64,000 bases of DNA from positions 1,674,001-1,738,000 of the forward strand of contig NZ_CP180191.1 in assembly GCF_047549485.1 (NCBI RefSeq), given 5' to 3'. Positions 1 to 9,772 of the stretch are shown here, piece after piece (positions within the stretch are counted from its first letter, which is position 1; every line of letters starts with the position of its first letter). Source of the DNA: Piscinibacterium candidicorallinum (GTDB taxonomy: Bacteria > Pseudomonadota > Gammaproteobacteria > Burkholderiales > Burkholderiaceae_C). The position numbers were made by a program, and so were the translations under genes. The notes below the pieces were generated by a model, which saw only the letters and a program-made list of their open reading frames with translations, was not told the origin of the DNA and searched no databases.

Positions 1-1113
1 CTGTCGCTGCTGGCCCTGTCCAACGGGCCGACGCTGGCCTTCAAGGACATGGCCATGCAGCTGCTCGGCAACCTCTTCGAGCATGCGCTTGGGGCACGCG
101 GCGAGCAGATCAACATCCTGGGTGCCACGAGCGGCGATACAGGGAGTGCGGCGGAGTACGCCCTGCGCGGCAAGCAGGGCGTGCGCGTATTCATGCTCAG
201 CCCGCATGGCCGCATGAGCCCGTTCCAGCAGGCGCAGATGTTCAGCCTGCAGGACGCGAACATCTTCAACATCGCGATGCATGGCGTGTTCGACGACTGC
301 CAGGACGTGGTCAAGCGCGTTAATGAAGACCTGGCGTTCAAGAAGCAGTACCGCATCGGCGCGGTGAACAGCATCAACTTCGCGCGTGTCGTCGCTCAAG
401 CTGTCTACTACTTCCGAGGCTGGTTTGCGGCGACGGCGGCAGGTGCCACGGAAGTCAGCTTTGCTGTCCCGTCAGGCAACTTTGGCAATGTGCTGGCCGG
501 GCACATCGCGCGCCGCATGGGTCTGCCGATCCGCAAGCTGGTGGTGGCCACCAACGAGAACCGTGTGCTCGACGAGTTCTTCCGCACGGGCGTGTACCGC
601 ATACGCAAGAGTGCGGAGACACTGGAGACCTCCAGCCCATCGATGGACATTTCCAAGGCATCCAACTTCGAGCGCTTCGTCTTTGATCTGGTGGGTGGCG
701 ATGCCGCGCGAGTGCGCGAGCTGTTCACTCAGGTCGAGCGCGGTGGTTTCGATCTGTCGGCCGACCCGGCGTTCCAACGCATCGCCGAGTACGGATTTGT
801 GTCCGGCTGCAGCTCGCACACCCACCGGCTGGCGGTGATCCGTGATGTGGCCGGCCGCTACGGCGAAGTGATCGACCCACACACGGCTGATGGCATCAAG
901 GTCGCGCGCGAGTACCTCGAGCCGGGTGTGCCCATGGTCGTGCTGGAGACGGCGCAGCCCGTGAAGTTCAGCGCGACAATCGAAGCCGCACTGCATCGCC
1001 CCGCACCGCGGCCTGCGGCGTTTGAGGGCATTGAATCGCTGCCCAAGCGCTTCGAGGTCATGGATACGGATGTGAGCGCCATGAAGGATTACATTGCGCG
1101 GCATGTCGGTTGA
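1..1113 (+). CDS. thrC: Threonine synthase, 5' end missing
   Basis: The frame is open from base 1, so the gene begins upstream of the window. Threonine synthase converts O-phosphohomoserine to threonine with pyridoxal phosphate in the cytoplasm. The segment SNGPTLAFKDMAMQ near the left edge is the family's PLP-lysine motif; the Lys codon is bases 43-45. A glycine/asparagine-rich PLP-phosphate loop (SGNFGNVLAG) follows near base 469. About 371 residues are present, so roughly the first 100 of a usual 470-480 residue protein are absent. The stop overlaps the start of moeA, so the two are probably co-transcribed, as in other Burkholderiales. Confidence 0.96.
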   Translation: MSLLALSNGPTLAFKDMAMQLLGNLFEHALGARGEQINILGATSGDTGSAAEYALRGKQGVRVFMLSPHGRMSPFQQAQMFSLQDANIFNIAMHGVFDDCQDVVKRVNEDLAFKKQYRIGAVNSINFARVVAQAVYYFRGWFAATAAGATEVSFAVPSGNFGNVLAGHIARRMGLPIRKLVVATNENRVLDEFFRTGVYRIRKSAETLETSSPSMDISKASNFERFVFDLVGGDAARVRELFTQVERGGFDLSADPAFQRIAEYGFVSGCSSHTHRLAVIRDVAGRYGEVIDPHTADGIKVAREYLEPGVPMVVLETAQPVKFSATIEAALHRPAPRPAAFEGIESLPKRFEVMDTDVSAMKDYIARHVG

Positions 1114-2374
1114 GTACTCGAAGCCCCAGAACACTCCGCCCAAGGCCTTTGCGCCACTGACGCCGGTGGCGCAGGCGATTGACCGTCTGCGCGCCAGTGC
1201 CACCGTGGTCGGCGCCGAACAGCTTGAGCTGATGCGCGCCGCCGGCCGTGTGCTCGCGCAGGATGTGGTGGCACCGATCAATGTGCCGCCGCACGACAAC
1301 TCCGCGATGGACGGCTACGTGCTGCGCCTTGCTGACGCGCTTGCCTCGGCCGAGCAGGGCGTGGTGATGCCTGTGAGCCAGCGCATCGCTGCCGGTCATG
1401 CCGGAGCGCCGCTGGCTGCGGGGACGGCGGCACGCATCTTCACCGGTGCACCCATCCCGGAAGGCGGCGAGCTGGTCGTGCCGCAGGAATTGACAGAGAC
1501 GAGCGAGGCGGGCGTGCGTCTGCTGCAGCCTGCGAGCATCGGGCAGCACATCCGGCGCGCCGGCGAGGACATTGCGCTGGGCAACGTGCTTGTGCCCGCA
1601 GGTACTCGCCTGACTGCCGCGCATTTGGGGCTGATTGCCAGCGTGGGGCAGGGCCGAGTGACCGTGCGCCGTCGTCTGCGCGTCGCCGTGTTCTCCACAG
1701 GTGACGAGCTGCGCATGCCTGGCGAGCCGCTAGGCCCCGGGCAGATCTACAACTCCAACCGCTTCGTACATACTGCTCTGCTCGCGCAGATGGGCCATGA
1801 GGTGACCGACCTCGGCATCGTGCGCGACTCGCTCGACGCCACGCGCGCCGCGCTGCGTGAGGCCGCGCAGGGGCATGATCTGATCATCACCTGCGGTGGT
1901 GTGAGTGTCGGCGAAGAAGATCACGTGAAGGCCGCCGTGCAGGCCGAAGGCGAGCTCACGCTTTGGAGCCTGGCCATCAAGCCGGGCAAGCCGCTGGCGC
2001 ATGGCACGGTGCGCCGCGCGGATGGCACCAGCGCGCAGTTCATCGGGCTGCCCGGCAATCCGGTCTCAAGCTTTGTCACCCTGCTGATCGTGGTCGCGCC
2101 CCTGTTCATGGCCCTGCTCGGGGAGATCCCGCGCGAGCAGGCCTTGTACCTGCGCGCGGACTTCGCCTGGCCCAAGCCGGACCAGCGCCAGGAGTTCTTG
2201 CGCGTGCGCATGAACTCGACGGGCGGTCTGGAGCTGTATCCCAACCAGGGCAGCGGTGTGCTCACTTCGTGCGCGTGGGCGGACGGGTTTGTGGACAACC
2301 CGGGCGGGCGCGCCATTGCGCACGGCGATGTGGTGCGCTTTCTGCCGCTTTCCGGACTGCTGGGGCTCGCATGA
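1103..2374 (+). CDS. moeA: Molybdopterin molybdenumtransferase MoeA
   Basis: MoeA inserts molybdate into adenylylated molybdopterin to finish the molybdenum cofactor. The 423-residue protein shows PHDNSAMDGY near the N-terminus, GGVSVGEEDHVK in the central MoCF-binding domain and GLPGNPVSSF after it, all typical of the family. A TTG at 1094 is in frame, but the ATG at 1103 gives the more usual N-terminus and still overlaps the thrC stop. The 3' end overlaps moaD by ATGA, indicating translational coupling in a thrC-moeA-moaD-moaE-crcB run. Confidence 0.95.
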   Translation: MSVEYSKPQNTPPKAFAPLTPVAQAIDRLRASATVVGAEQLELMRAAGRVLAQDVVAPINVPPHDNSAMDGYVLRLADALASAEQGVVMPVSQRIAAGHAGAPLAAGTAARIFTGAPIPEGGELVVPQELTETSEAGVRLLQPASIGQHIRRAGEDIALGNVLVPAGTRLTAAHLGLIASVGQGRVTVRRRLRVAVFSTGDELRMPGEPLGPGQIYNSNRFVHTALLAQMGHEVTDLGIVRDSLDATRAALREAAQGHDLIITCGGVSVGEEDHVKAAVQAEGELTLWSLAIKPGKPLAHGTVRRADGTSAQFIGLPGNPVSSFVTLLIVVAPLFMALLGEIPREQALYLRADFAWPKPDQRQEFLRVRMNSTGGLELYPNQGSGVLTSCAWADGFVDNPGGRAIAHGDVVRFLPLSGLLGLA

Positions 2375-2628
2375 AGATCAAGGTGCTGTACTTCGCCAAG
2401 CTGCGAGAGCAGGTTGGTATCGATGCCGAGACCCTCGAGCTGGCGCAACGCGCGTGGACCGTGGCGGACATACGCACCCATCTGCGCAGCCGCGGGGCCG
2501 CGTGGGCGGAGGCCCTGGCCGAAGGCAAGGCGGTGCGAGCCGCGGTGAACCAGCAGATGGCGCAGGCGGGTACCGCTGTACCTGATGGCGCTGAGGTCGC
2601 GTTCTTTCCGCCTGTCACCGGCGGATGA
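2371..2628 (+). CDS. moaD: Molybdopterin synthase small subunit MoaD
   Basis: This 85-residue ubiquitin-like sulfur carrier starts at the ATG of the ATGA overlap with moeA. It opens MKIKVLYFAKLREQVG and ends in the diagnostic Gly-Gly (PPVTGG), the residue pair that is adenylated and thiocarboxylated before sulfur is passed to precursor Z. Length and C-terminus fit MoaD. It partners with MoaE, encoded immediately downstream. Confidence 0.95.
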   Translation: MKIKVLYFAKLREQVGIDAETLELAQRAWTVADIRTHLRSRGAAWAEALAEGKAVRAAVNQQMAQAGTAVPDGAEVAFFPPVTGG

Positions 2629-2645
2629 GACGGGGACGTCTGACG

Positions 2646-3119
2646 ATGAGCGTCCGTGTTCAGACCGAAGACTTCGATCTTGGTGCCGAAGTCGCCGCCA
2701 TTCGGGCTGGGCGCACTGACATCGGCGGCATCGTCAGCTTCATTGGCACGGTGCGCGATCTCAACGAAGGCGATGCTGTCTCCACGCTGACGCTGGAGCA
2801 TTACCCGGGCATGACGGAGCGGGCGCTCGAGGCCATCGTGGATGAGGCGCGCGGCCGCTTCGACATTCTTGACGCGCGCGTTGTTCACCGCATAGGCCGC
2901 CTGGCGCCGGGTGATCAGATCGTGCTGGTGATCACCGTGTCCACACATCGTGGCGAAGCCTTTGCGGCCTGTGAATTCCTGATGGACTACCTCAAGACCC
3001 GCGCGCCGTTCTGGAAGAAGGAAGTCACGCCGGCGGGCGAGCGCTGGGTGGACGCGCGTGAGAGCGATGACGACGCCGCTGCGCGTTGGAACTGTGCTGA
3101 TGAGCGGGGTGCGCCCTGA
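2646..3119 (+). CDS. moaE: Molybdopterin synthase catalytic subunit MoaE
   Basis: The large subunit of molybdopterin synthase converts cyclic pyranopterin monophosphate to molybdopterin using MoaD thiocarboxylate. The sequence has VRVQTEDFDLGAE at the start, GGIVSFIGTVRD, and the active-site region LKTRAPFWKKE near the C-terminus. I chose the ATG at 2646 because it puts the conserved VRVQ segment right after the start. An in-frame ATG at 2625 that overlaps the moaD stop is a real alternative and adds seven residues. The stop overlaps crcB. Confidence 0.95.
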   Translation: MSVRVQTEDFDLGAEVAAIRAGRTDIGGIVSFIGTVRDLNEGDAVSTLTLEHYPGMTERALEAIVDEARGRFDILDARVVHRIGRLAPGDQIVLVITVSTHRGEAFAACEFLMDYLKTRAPFWKKEVTPAGERWVDARESDDDAAARWNCADERGAP

Positions 3120-3529
3120 TGAGTGCACTGGGAACGGCAAGTAGCGCCAGCCTTTGGATCGGCGGTGCGGCGGTGTTCATCGGCGGTGGCGCAGGCGCCA
3201 TGGCTCGCTGGGTGCTCGGCATGAAGCTGCCGCTATGGCAGGGCTTTCCGCTGGGCACCGTCGCGGCAAATCTGATCGGCGCCTTTGTCATCGGTGTGCT
3301 GTCTGTGTGGCTTGCAGGGCAGCAGGGCATGAACCCACTGCTTCGGCTTGCGCTCATGACCGGGCTGCTGGGCGGGCTCACCACCTTCTCCACGTTCAGC
3401 CTCGAGTCCATCACGCTCATCCAGAACGGCCGCGCACTGGAAGCCCTGCTGCATGCCGGGCTGCATCTTCTCGGCAGTCTGCTGCTGGTCGGTCTGGGGA
3501 TCTGGGCGGCTCGCGCGGCGCTGCAATAG
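3119..3529 (+). CDS. crcB: Fluoride channel CrcB/Fluc
   Basis: This is a small integral membrane protein of 136 residues with four hydrophobic segments. It carries GGGAGAMARW in the first helix, GTVAANLIGAF in the second and the TTFSTFS motif in the third; these are hallmarks of the Fluc family, which acts as a dimeric fluoride channel in the inner membrane. The start ATG overlaps the moaE stop (TGATG), so it is translationally coupled to the molybdopterin operon. No fluoride riboswitch is possible here because no leader separates the genes. Confidence 0.93.
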   Translation: MSALGTASSASLWIGGAAVFIGGGAGAMARWVLGMKLPLWQGFPLGTVAANLIGAFVIGVLSVWLAGQQGMNPLLRLALMTGLLGGLTTFSTFSLESITLIQNGRALEALLHAGLHLLGSLLLVGLGIWAARAALQ

Positions 3530-3709
3530 CGCCCGCGCGACCGACGTCGCGAGCGGCAAGCGTGCCGGCAATAAGTTCCCTCTCTGGATGAAGATTCGCT
3601 GACGTGTGCTGCGCGCCACGCCGCGCATGCCAACAGCCACTTCCGTTTGCAGCTTCGCTGTCAACCTACACCCGGTTTACAGCGAGTTACTTCATGTTGA
3701 CTTCCACGC

Positions 3710-3735
3710 CTTGGAACTTTGTGGCGCACCCATAA
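3710..3735 (+). promoter_or_regulatory. Candidate heat-shock (sigma-32-like) promoter of the outer-membrane barrel gene
   Basis: CTTGGAA at 3710-3716 and ACCCATAA at 3728-3735 resemble the sigma-32 elements CTTGAAA and CCCCATnT with an 11-base spacer. The block TTTGTGGCGCAC inside it recurs in the clpB promoter. A 7-base inverted repeat, AACCTGA-aac-TCAGGTT, follows at 3734-3750. Assignment is by eye. Confidence 0.45.
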
Positions 3736-3821
3736 CCTGAAACTCAGGTTCCGCGCACACTCAATCACAAGGCACCGGGCCGCGGAACCTGTCCGGATGC
3801 CCATAAGGAAAGACCTCCATC

Positions 3822-4382
3822 ATGAAGAAGACCCAGATCGCAGCAGCAGCGCTTCTCCTCGCAGGCCTTGGCTCCACCGGCGCCGTCATGGCGCAGACCG
3901 TGCAGGGCCCCTATGTCGGCGCCACGGCCGGCGTGTCCCGCTTCAGCGGGGATTGCACCGGCACTACAAGTTGCGACCGCAACGGCACGGCCTTCAAGCT
4001 GTATGGCGGCGTGAACTTCAACGAGATCTTCGGCGCCGAGCTCTCCTACAGCGACCTGGGCAAGGCCAAGGCCGCCGTCGGCCCGTTCACGGGCGAGATC
4101 AAGGCACGTGCCCTCGATGTGGCGGGTACCGCGCGCTTCCCGGTCACCAATGATGTCAGTGTCTTCGGCAAGCTGGGCGTGAGCAACATCCGTGCGAAGG
4201 GCACGGCACCTGGATTCTCCGAAAGCGATACGAGCTGGCAGCCGGTTGCTGGTGTGGGGGTGAACTGGAACCTGTCCAAGGAGTTCGCCGTCCGCGCAGA
4301 GCTTGAAAACCGCCGCTACAAGCTTGGTGGCGTGAAGGACACCATCAACACCTTCAGCGTCGGCGCGCAGATGAACTTCTGA
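3822..4382 (+). CDS. Small outer-membrane beta-barrel protein (OmpA-like/OmpW-like barrel)
   Basis: The 186-residue product has a clear signal peptide (MKKTQIAAAALLLAGLGSTG...VMAQ) with cleavage after AQ. It then shows alternating amphipathic strands such as YVGATAGVSRF, AFKLYGGVNF and SVFGKLGVSNI, and ends in a C-terminal phenylalanine (VGAQMNF), the usual BAM recognition signature. This fits an eight-stranded barrel with no periplasmic peptidoglycan-binding domain. Two cysteines flank a short external loop (DCTGTTSCD) and may form a disulfide. It sits alone between crcB and clpB with its own promoter and a strong terminator. The ligand or role is unknown. Confidence 0.8.
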   Translation: MKKTQIAAAALLLAGLGSTGAVMAQTVQGPYVGATAGVSRFSGDCTGTTSCDRNGTAFKLYGGVNFNEIFGAELSYSDLGKAKAAVGPFTGEIKARALDVAGTARFPVTNDVSVFGKLGVSNIRAKGTAPGFSESDTSWQPVAGVGVNWNLSKEFAVRAELENRRYKLGGVKDTINTFSVGAQMNF

Positions 4383-4399
4383 TCGCTCGCACAGCCTTG

Positions 4400-4428
4400 A
4401 AAGGGCCAGCCGCGAGGCTGGCCCTTTT
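4400..4428 (+). terminator. Intrinsic terminator after the barrel gene
   Basis: AAGGGCCAGCC (4401-4411), loop GCGA, GGCTGGCCC (4416-4424), then TTTT. It lies 18 bases after the stop codon at 4382. Confidence 0.9.
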
Positions 4429-4463
4429 GCTTTGCGGCGCGGCTGCGCAAACGCAGGAAGTCC

Positions 4464-4530
4464 TTTCCGCTTGCTGGGCGCGGCTTTCCAGCCATTTTGG
4501 CTTGGAAAAGCGCATGAATGCTCGATCTCG
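4464..4530 (+). repeat. Intergenic repeat copy A
   Basis: The copy begins TTTCCGCTTGCTGG. CCGC (4467-4470) can pair with GCGG (4480-4483). A second hairpin follows: TTTCCAGCC, loop ATTTT, GGCTTGGAAA with one bulged base. The tail reads GCGCATGAATGCTCGATCTC and is nearly identical to the tail of copy B at 11877. It lies between the barrel gene's terminator and the clpB promoter. Confidence 0.8.
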
Positions 4531-4606
4531 TGCGGCTTTCCCGGGCTGGAGGCAGCACGTCGGGTCTTGACCCAGAGCAACGCACTCACGCGGCCCGCGC
4601 CCGATG

Positions 4607-4634
4607 CTTGAATTTGTGGCGCACGGCACGATAT
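4607..4634 (+). promoter_or_regulatory. Candidate heat-shock (sigma-32-like) promoter of clpB
   Basis: CTTGAAT (4607-4613) and CACGATAT (4627-4634) with a 13-base spacer match the sigma-32 pattern well, and clpB is a classical sigma-32 gene. The segment TTTGTGGCGCAC (4612-4623) also occurs at the barrel gene's promoter. Confidence 0.6.
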
Positions 4635-4703
4635 GCGTCTCAACTCAAGTTCTGGCCCGGACTCGGGCCGCCTATATCAGCCCAAGCGAGTCGGAGAACT
4701 CTC

Positions 4704-7280
<2,577 letters not shown>

Positions 7281-7290
7281 GCGGCGTGAT

Positions 7291-7323
7291 GTGGATGATC
7301 ATGAAAACCGCTTGATCATCCAC
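7291..7323. terminator. Hairpin between convergent clpB and the lipoprotein gene
   Basis: Perfect 11-base arms GTGGATGATCA (7291-7301) and TGATCATCCAC (7313-7323) flank an 11-base loop. There is no clear T-run on either strand. It sits where two transcripts converge and overlaps the end of the minus-strand gene, so it may stop transcription from both sides. Confidence 0.5.
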
Positions 7324-9169
7324 CGACGGAGAACAGGCTACCTTCATAGCGTCCTTGAAAGGCCTGAATGCGGCGACCCATCTGACGCTGCAGTTCGTCA
7401 TTTAAGCGCTGATACTCCGGGCTGCTGCTGCTGTATGCGTACGCACGGCCGATCTGAAAGGTTCGTGCTTTGCCGGCCCCGAAGACTTCTGAACCGTAGT
7501 AGCCGCTCACCACGACCGCGGAGAGTTTTGCACCGGCCTCCAACTGGAGCATCCAGTGAACGGGTTCATACGATGACAAGACGAGAATCAGTGGCTCTTC
7601 TGTTGCACGTACCCGAACGTTGACAGGTCGAGCCAGCCGTTGTGCGCCGAACCCTCCGGCTTGGCGACCACCAGGCACGACTGCTTGGTAAACACCCACG
7701 CCCTCAATTTGCGCATTCTTGGCAAGCTCTGCCAGCAGTGGGTTGCTTGGTGCTGCGATCGGCGCTGCGGCAGTCTGACTTGCCGCTAACCGCCGCTCGA
7801 ACTGCTGCAATCGGGCGTCGTTTAGCTGCTGTGATGCGAGGGCGGCGAATTGGTTCAGACTCATTGGGGCTTCCGTGGGCAGCAGGTCTACTGCAATCAA
7901 GCGCTTGCCTTGAATTGCGAACAGGCCTGCCCCGTTTGGTTTGGGTACGAGGCGAGGTGAGGGCATACGATCAACCATGAGTTTCGAGAGCTGCTGGGTA
8001 CTGAGATCGAGGATGACCTGACTACGAGGCGCACCTGCACTGACCGATAGTTCAACTCTCAGTTGGTTTAGTGAGCTCCCGCCGGCGACGCTGTGAACAT
8101 TGAGTGGGCTCAGGTCGATGCGCTGTTGCGTCAAAGTCTCAAGATCGAGGATGTAGATGCTGCTCGAATCTGACCCAATGGCCTTGCCCGGGCCGAGGAT
8201 CGCCTCACGTTCCCACCGAACCTGCTGCTGACTAGCGGTGCCACCAGATACCGTGACTTTCCGCGCGGAGCGGTCGAAGCTGAGTTGCCTGGGTGCTCCG
8301 CTGCTCAAGTCGATGAACTGATCCTGGTGTTTAGTGGCATAGAGGAAGGAGGGCGACAGGCGATGAGACTCCAATGAAGTTGACTCACCTGTCTGGAGAT
8401 CAATCAGCAGCGTGTCGCGCCCGTCATCCTTGGTCTTGACATGGCGCGCCAGCAGCGTCCTATCGTCAATCCACAGCAGCCCGCCTCGGACACTTGGCCA
8501 ATCAAGGAGCGAAGCGCCGCTTTCTGCGTCGCTGATGCTTGCACCGTCAGACGAGGATGAGGCGATGAGCCGACCGTTCGGTGAGACTTCTTTGCGCAAT
8601 GCGCGCCTGGTCTCGTCGTGACGCATGACTCGCCCCGTCACACCGTCGACAACAATGTGGCCTAAGCCGGTGTCGAGCACCATCACCGCGGCGCTCGACG
8701 CAAACTCCGCACTAATGACGTGTTCAGGCGTTTCGATGTCATTTGCCCACCTCCCTGTTACGGGAACGAGCGGCGGTGCCGCCGACAGTTGCCCGATGCG
8801 CAGCAAAGAGACCCAACGCAGCAGCTCGACATCGGCGGCTGCAAAGCATGCAGTGTCTGTCAGGCGGGTGCGAATTTCCTCAGCTGTAGCGAATCGGCCT
8901 GGTGCGTAACCTTTTGCACAGTTCACTGCGCGAAGGCGAAGTCTGGCGTCCAGTCGCTCTTCGATTGATTTGCGTTGAGGCTCGGCTGCTTTCGACAGGA
9001 GTAAGTCAACGGACTGCCGTAGCTCGAAATTGAGAGGAAACGCCGTATTGATGCGTTGGTCGGGAGTCGCAAACACTCGCGCGACGTCCGAGCATCCGCT
9101 CGCGCAAATCACGAAGAAAGCGCAGGCCACGGTTAGACCTGCATATCGCGTTGTCAAGTATGTGTTCAT
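7316..9169 (-). CDS. Predicted lipoprotein with beta-propeller-like repeats, function unknown
   Basis: The 617-residue product has a short signal sequence ending CASGC, consistent with a lipobox and an acylated Cys near residue 27. The middle holds recurring short segments of the form hydrophobic-D-x-x-(T/S)-G, for example VVDGVTGRV, ISDAESGAS, LIDLQTGES and YILDLETLT, which suggests a WD40/PQQ-like propeller. The C-terminal 110 residues form a separate beta-rich part (VRVRATEEPLILVLSSYEPVHW). Hand counts of two 60-base rows gave 53 and 55% GC, against about 67% in clpB, and codon choice is more relaxed, so recent acquisition is plausible. ATG at 9169 is preceded by GGGGG. I do not recognise the family. 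Confidence 0.75.
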   Translation of the reverse strand: MNTYLTTRYAGLTVACAFFVICASGCSDVARVFATPDQRINTAFPLNFELRQSVDLLLSKAAEPQRKSIEERLDARLRLRAVNCAKGYAPGRFATAEEIRTRLTDTACFAAADVELLRWVSLLRIGQLSAAPPLVPVTGRWANDIETPEHVISAEFASSAAVMVLDTGLGHIVVDGVTGRVMRHDETRRALRKEVSPNGRLIASSSSDGASISDAESGASLLDWPSVRGGLLWIDDRTLLARHVKTKDDGRDTLLIDLQTGESTSLESHRLSPSFLYATKHQDQFIDLSSGAPRQLSFDRSARKVTVSGGTASQQQVRWEREAILGPGKAIGSDSSSIYILDLETLTQQRIDLSPLNVHSVAGGSSLNQLRVELSVSAGAPRSQVILDLSTQQLSKLMVDRMPSPRLVPKPNGAGLFAIQGKRLIAVDLLPTEAPMSLNQFAALASQQLNDARLQQFERRLAASQTAAAPIAAPSNPLLAELAKNAQIEGVGVYQAVVPGGRQAGGFGAQRLARPVNVRVRATEEPLILVLSSYEPVHWMLQLEAGAKLSAVVVSGYYGSEVFGAGKARTFQIGRAYAYSSSSPEYQRLNDELQRQMGRRIQAFQGRYEGSLFSVGG

Positions 9170-9308
9170 CCCCCGGCTTTCTGATTTGATGGCGAACCTC
9201 GTCAGTGGCCGGGCGCGAGAATAATTCAGCCTCTCATGCTGAGGTGCTCGGCTTATCCCTGTACCAAAGTTGAGTTAATGCTCTTGCGCGCCCGGAAAGT
9301 CAGGGCGA

Positions 9309-9731
9309 TCAGCCAAACCGCTTGACCATCCGCCAGCGCACGATGCCATGCGGCAGCAGCGCCATGGTGTCGTCCACGGTGTAGCCGTGCCGTTCGTAGA
9401 ACGGGCGGGCCTGGAAGCTGAATGTGTCCAGGTAGATGAGGGTGCAGCCGCGGGCTCGGGCCGCGACTTCGAAGCCGCGCATCAGTTCGCTGCCCAGCCC
9501 GCTTCCGCGCAGATCGGCTTGCACCCAGAGTTGCTGCAGCTCGCAGGCCTCACGCCAGGTGCGGCCGACGGCGCCACCTGTCACCTGGCCCTGGGCATCG
9601 CGTGCGATGAGTGCGAGTGGCTGCACCTCGTGCAGCGGTGCAGCCTGCTGGTTGAACTCGCCCAGACCGGCGTCGATCAGCTCAGCCTCGGGCGGTAGCG
9701 TGTTGTAGGTATCGATGCGCATGGGAGCCAT
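9309..9731 (-). CDS. GNAT-family N-acetyltransferase
   Basis: The roughly 140-residue protein contains the acetyl-CoA pyrophosphate-binding motif LWVQADLRGSGLGSELM and the later RPFYERHGY segment typical of GNAT enzymes. The frame is open up to 9815, but the longer version would overlap the start of the divergent peptidase gene. I chose the ATG at 9731, which has GGGAAAG upstream; ATG 9722 is also possible. The substrate cannot be inferred. Confidence 0.82.
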   Translation of the reverse strand: MAPMRIDTYNTLPPEAELIDAGLGEFNQQAAPLHEVQPLALIARDAQGQVTGGAVGRTWREACELQQLWVQADLRGSGLGSELMRGFEVAARARGCTLIYLDTFSFQARPFYERHGYTVDDTMALLPHGIVRWRMVKRFG

Positions 9732-9772
9732 CGCGTTAGCATCGCCGCTTTCCCAGTCGGGGTGAAGCGCGA

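Noticed and set aside
7305..7323. CCGCTTGATCATCC near the end of the lipoprotein gene, and CCGCTTGACCATCC near 9318, looked like repeat cores.
   Set aside because: Neither has the GCGG partner arm or second hairpin, and both are inside coding sequence.
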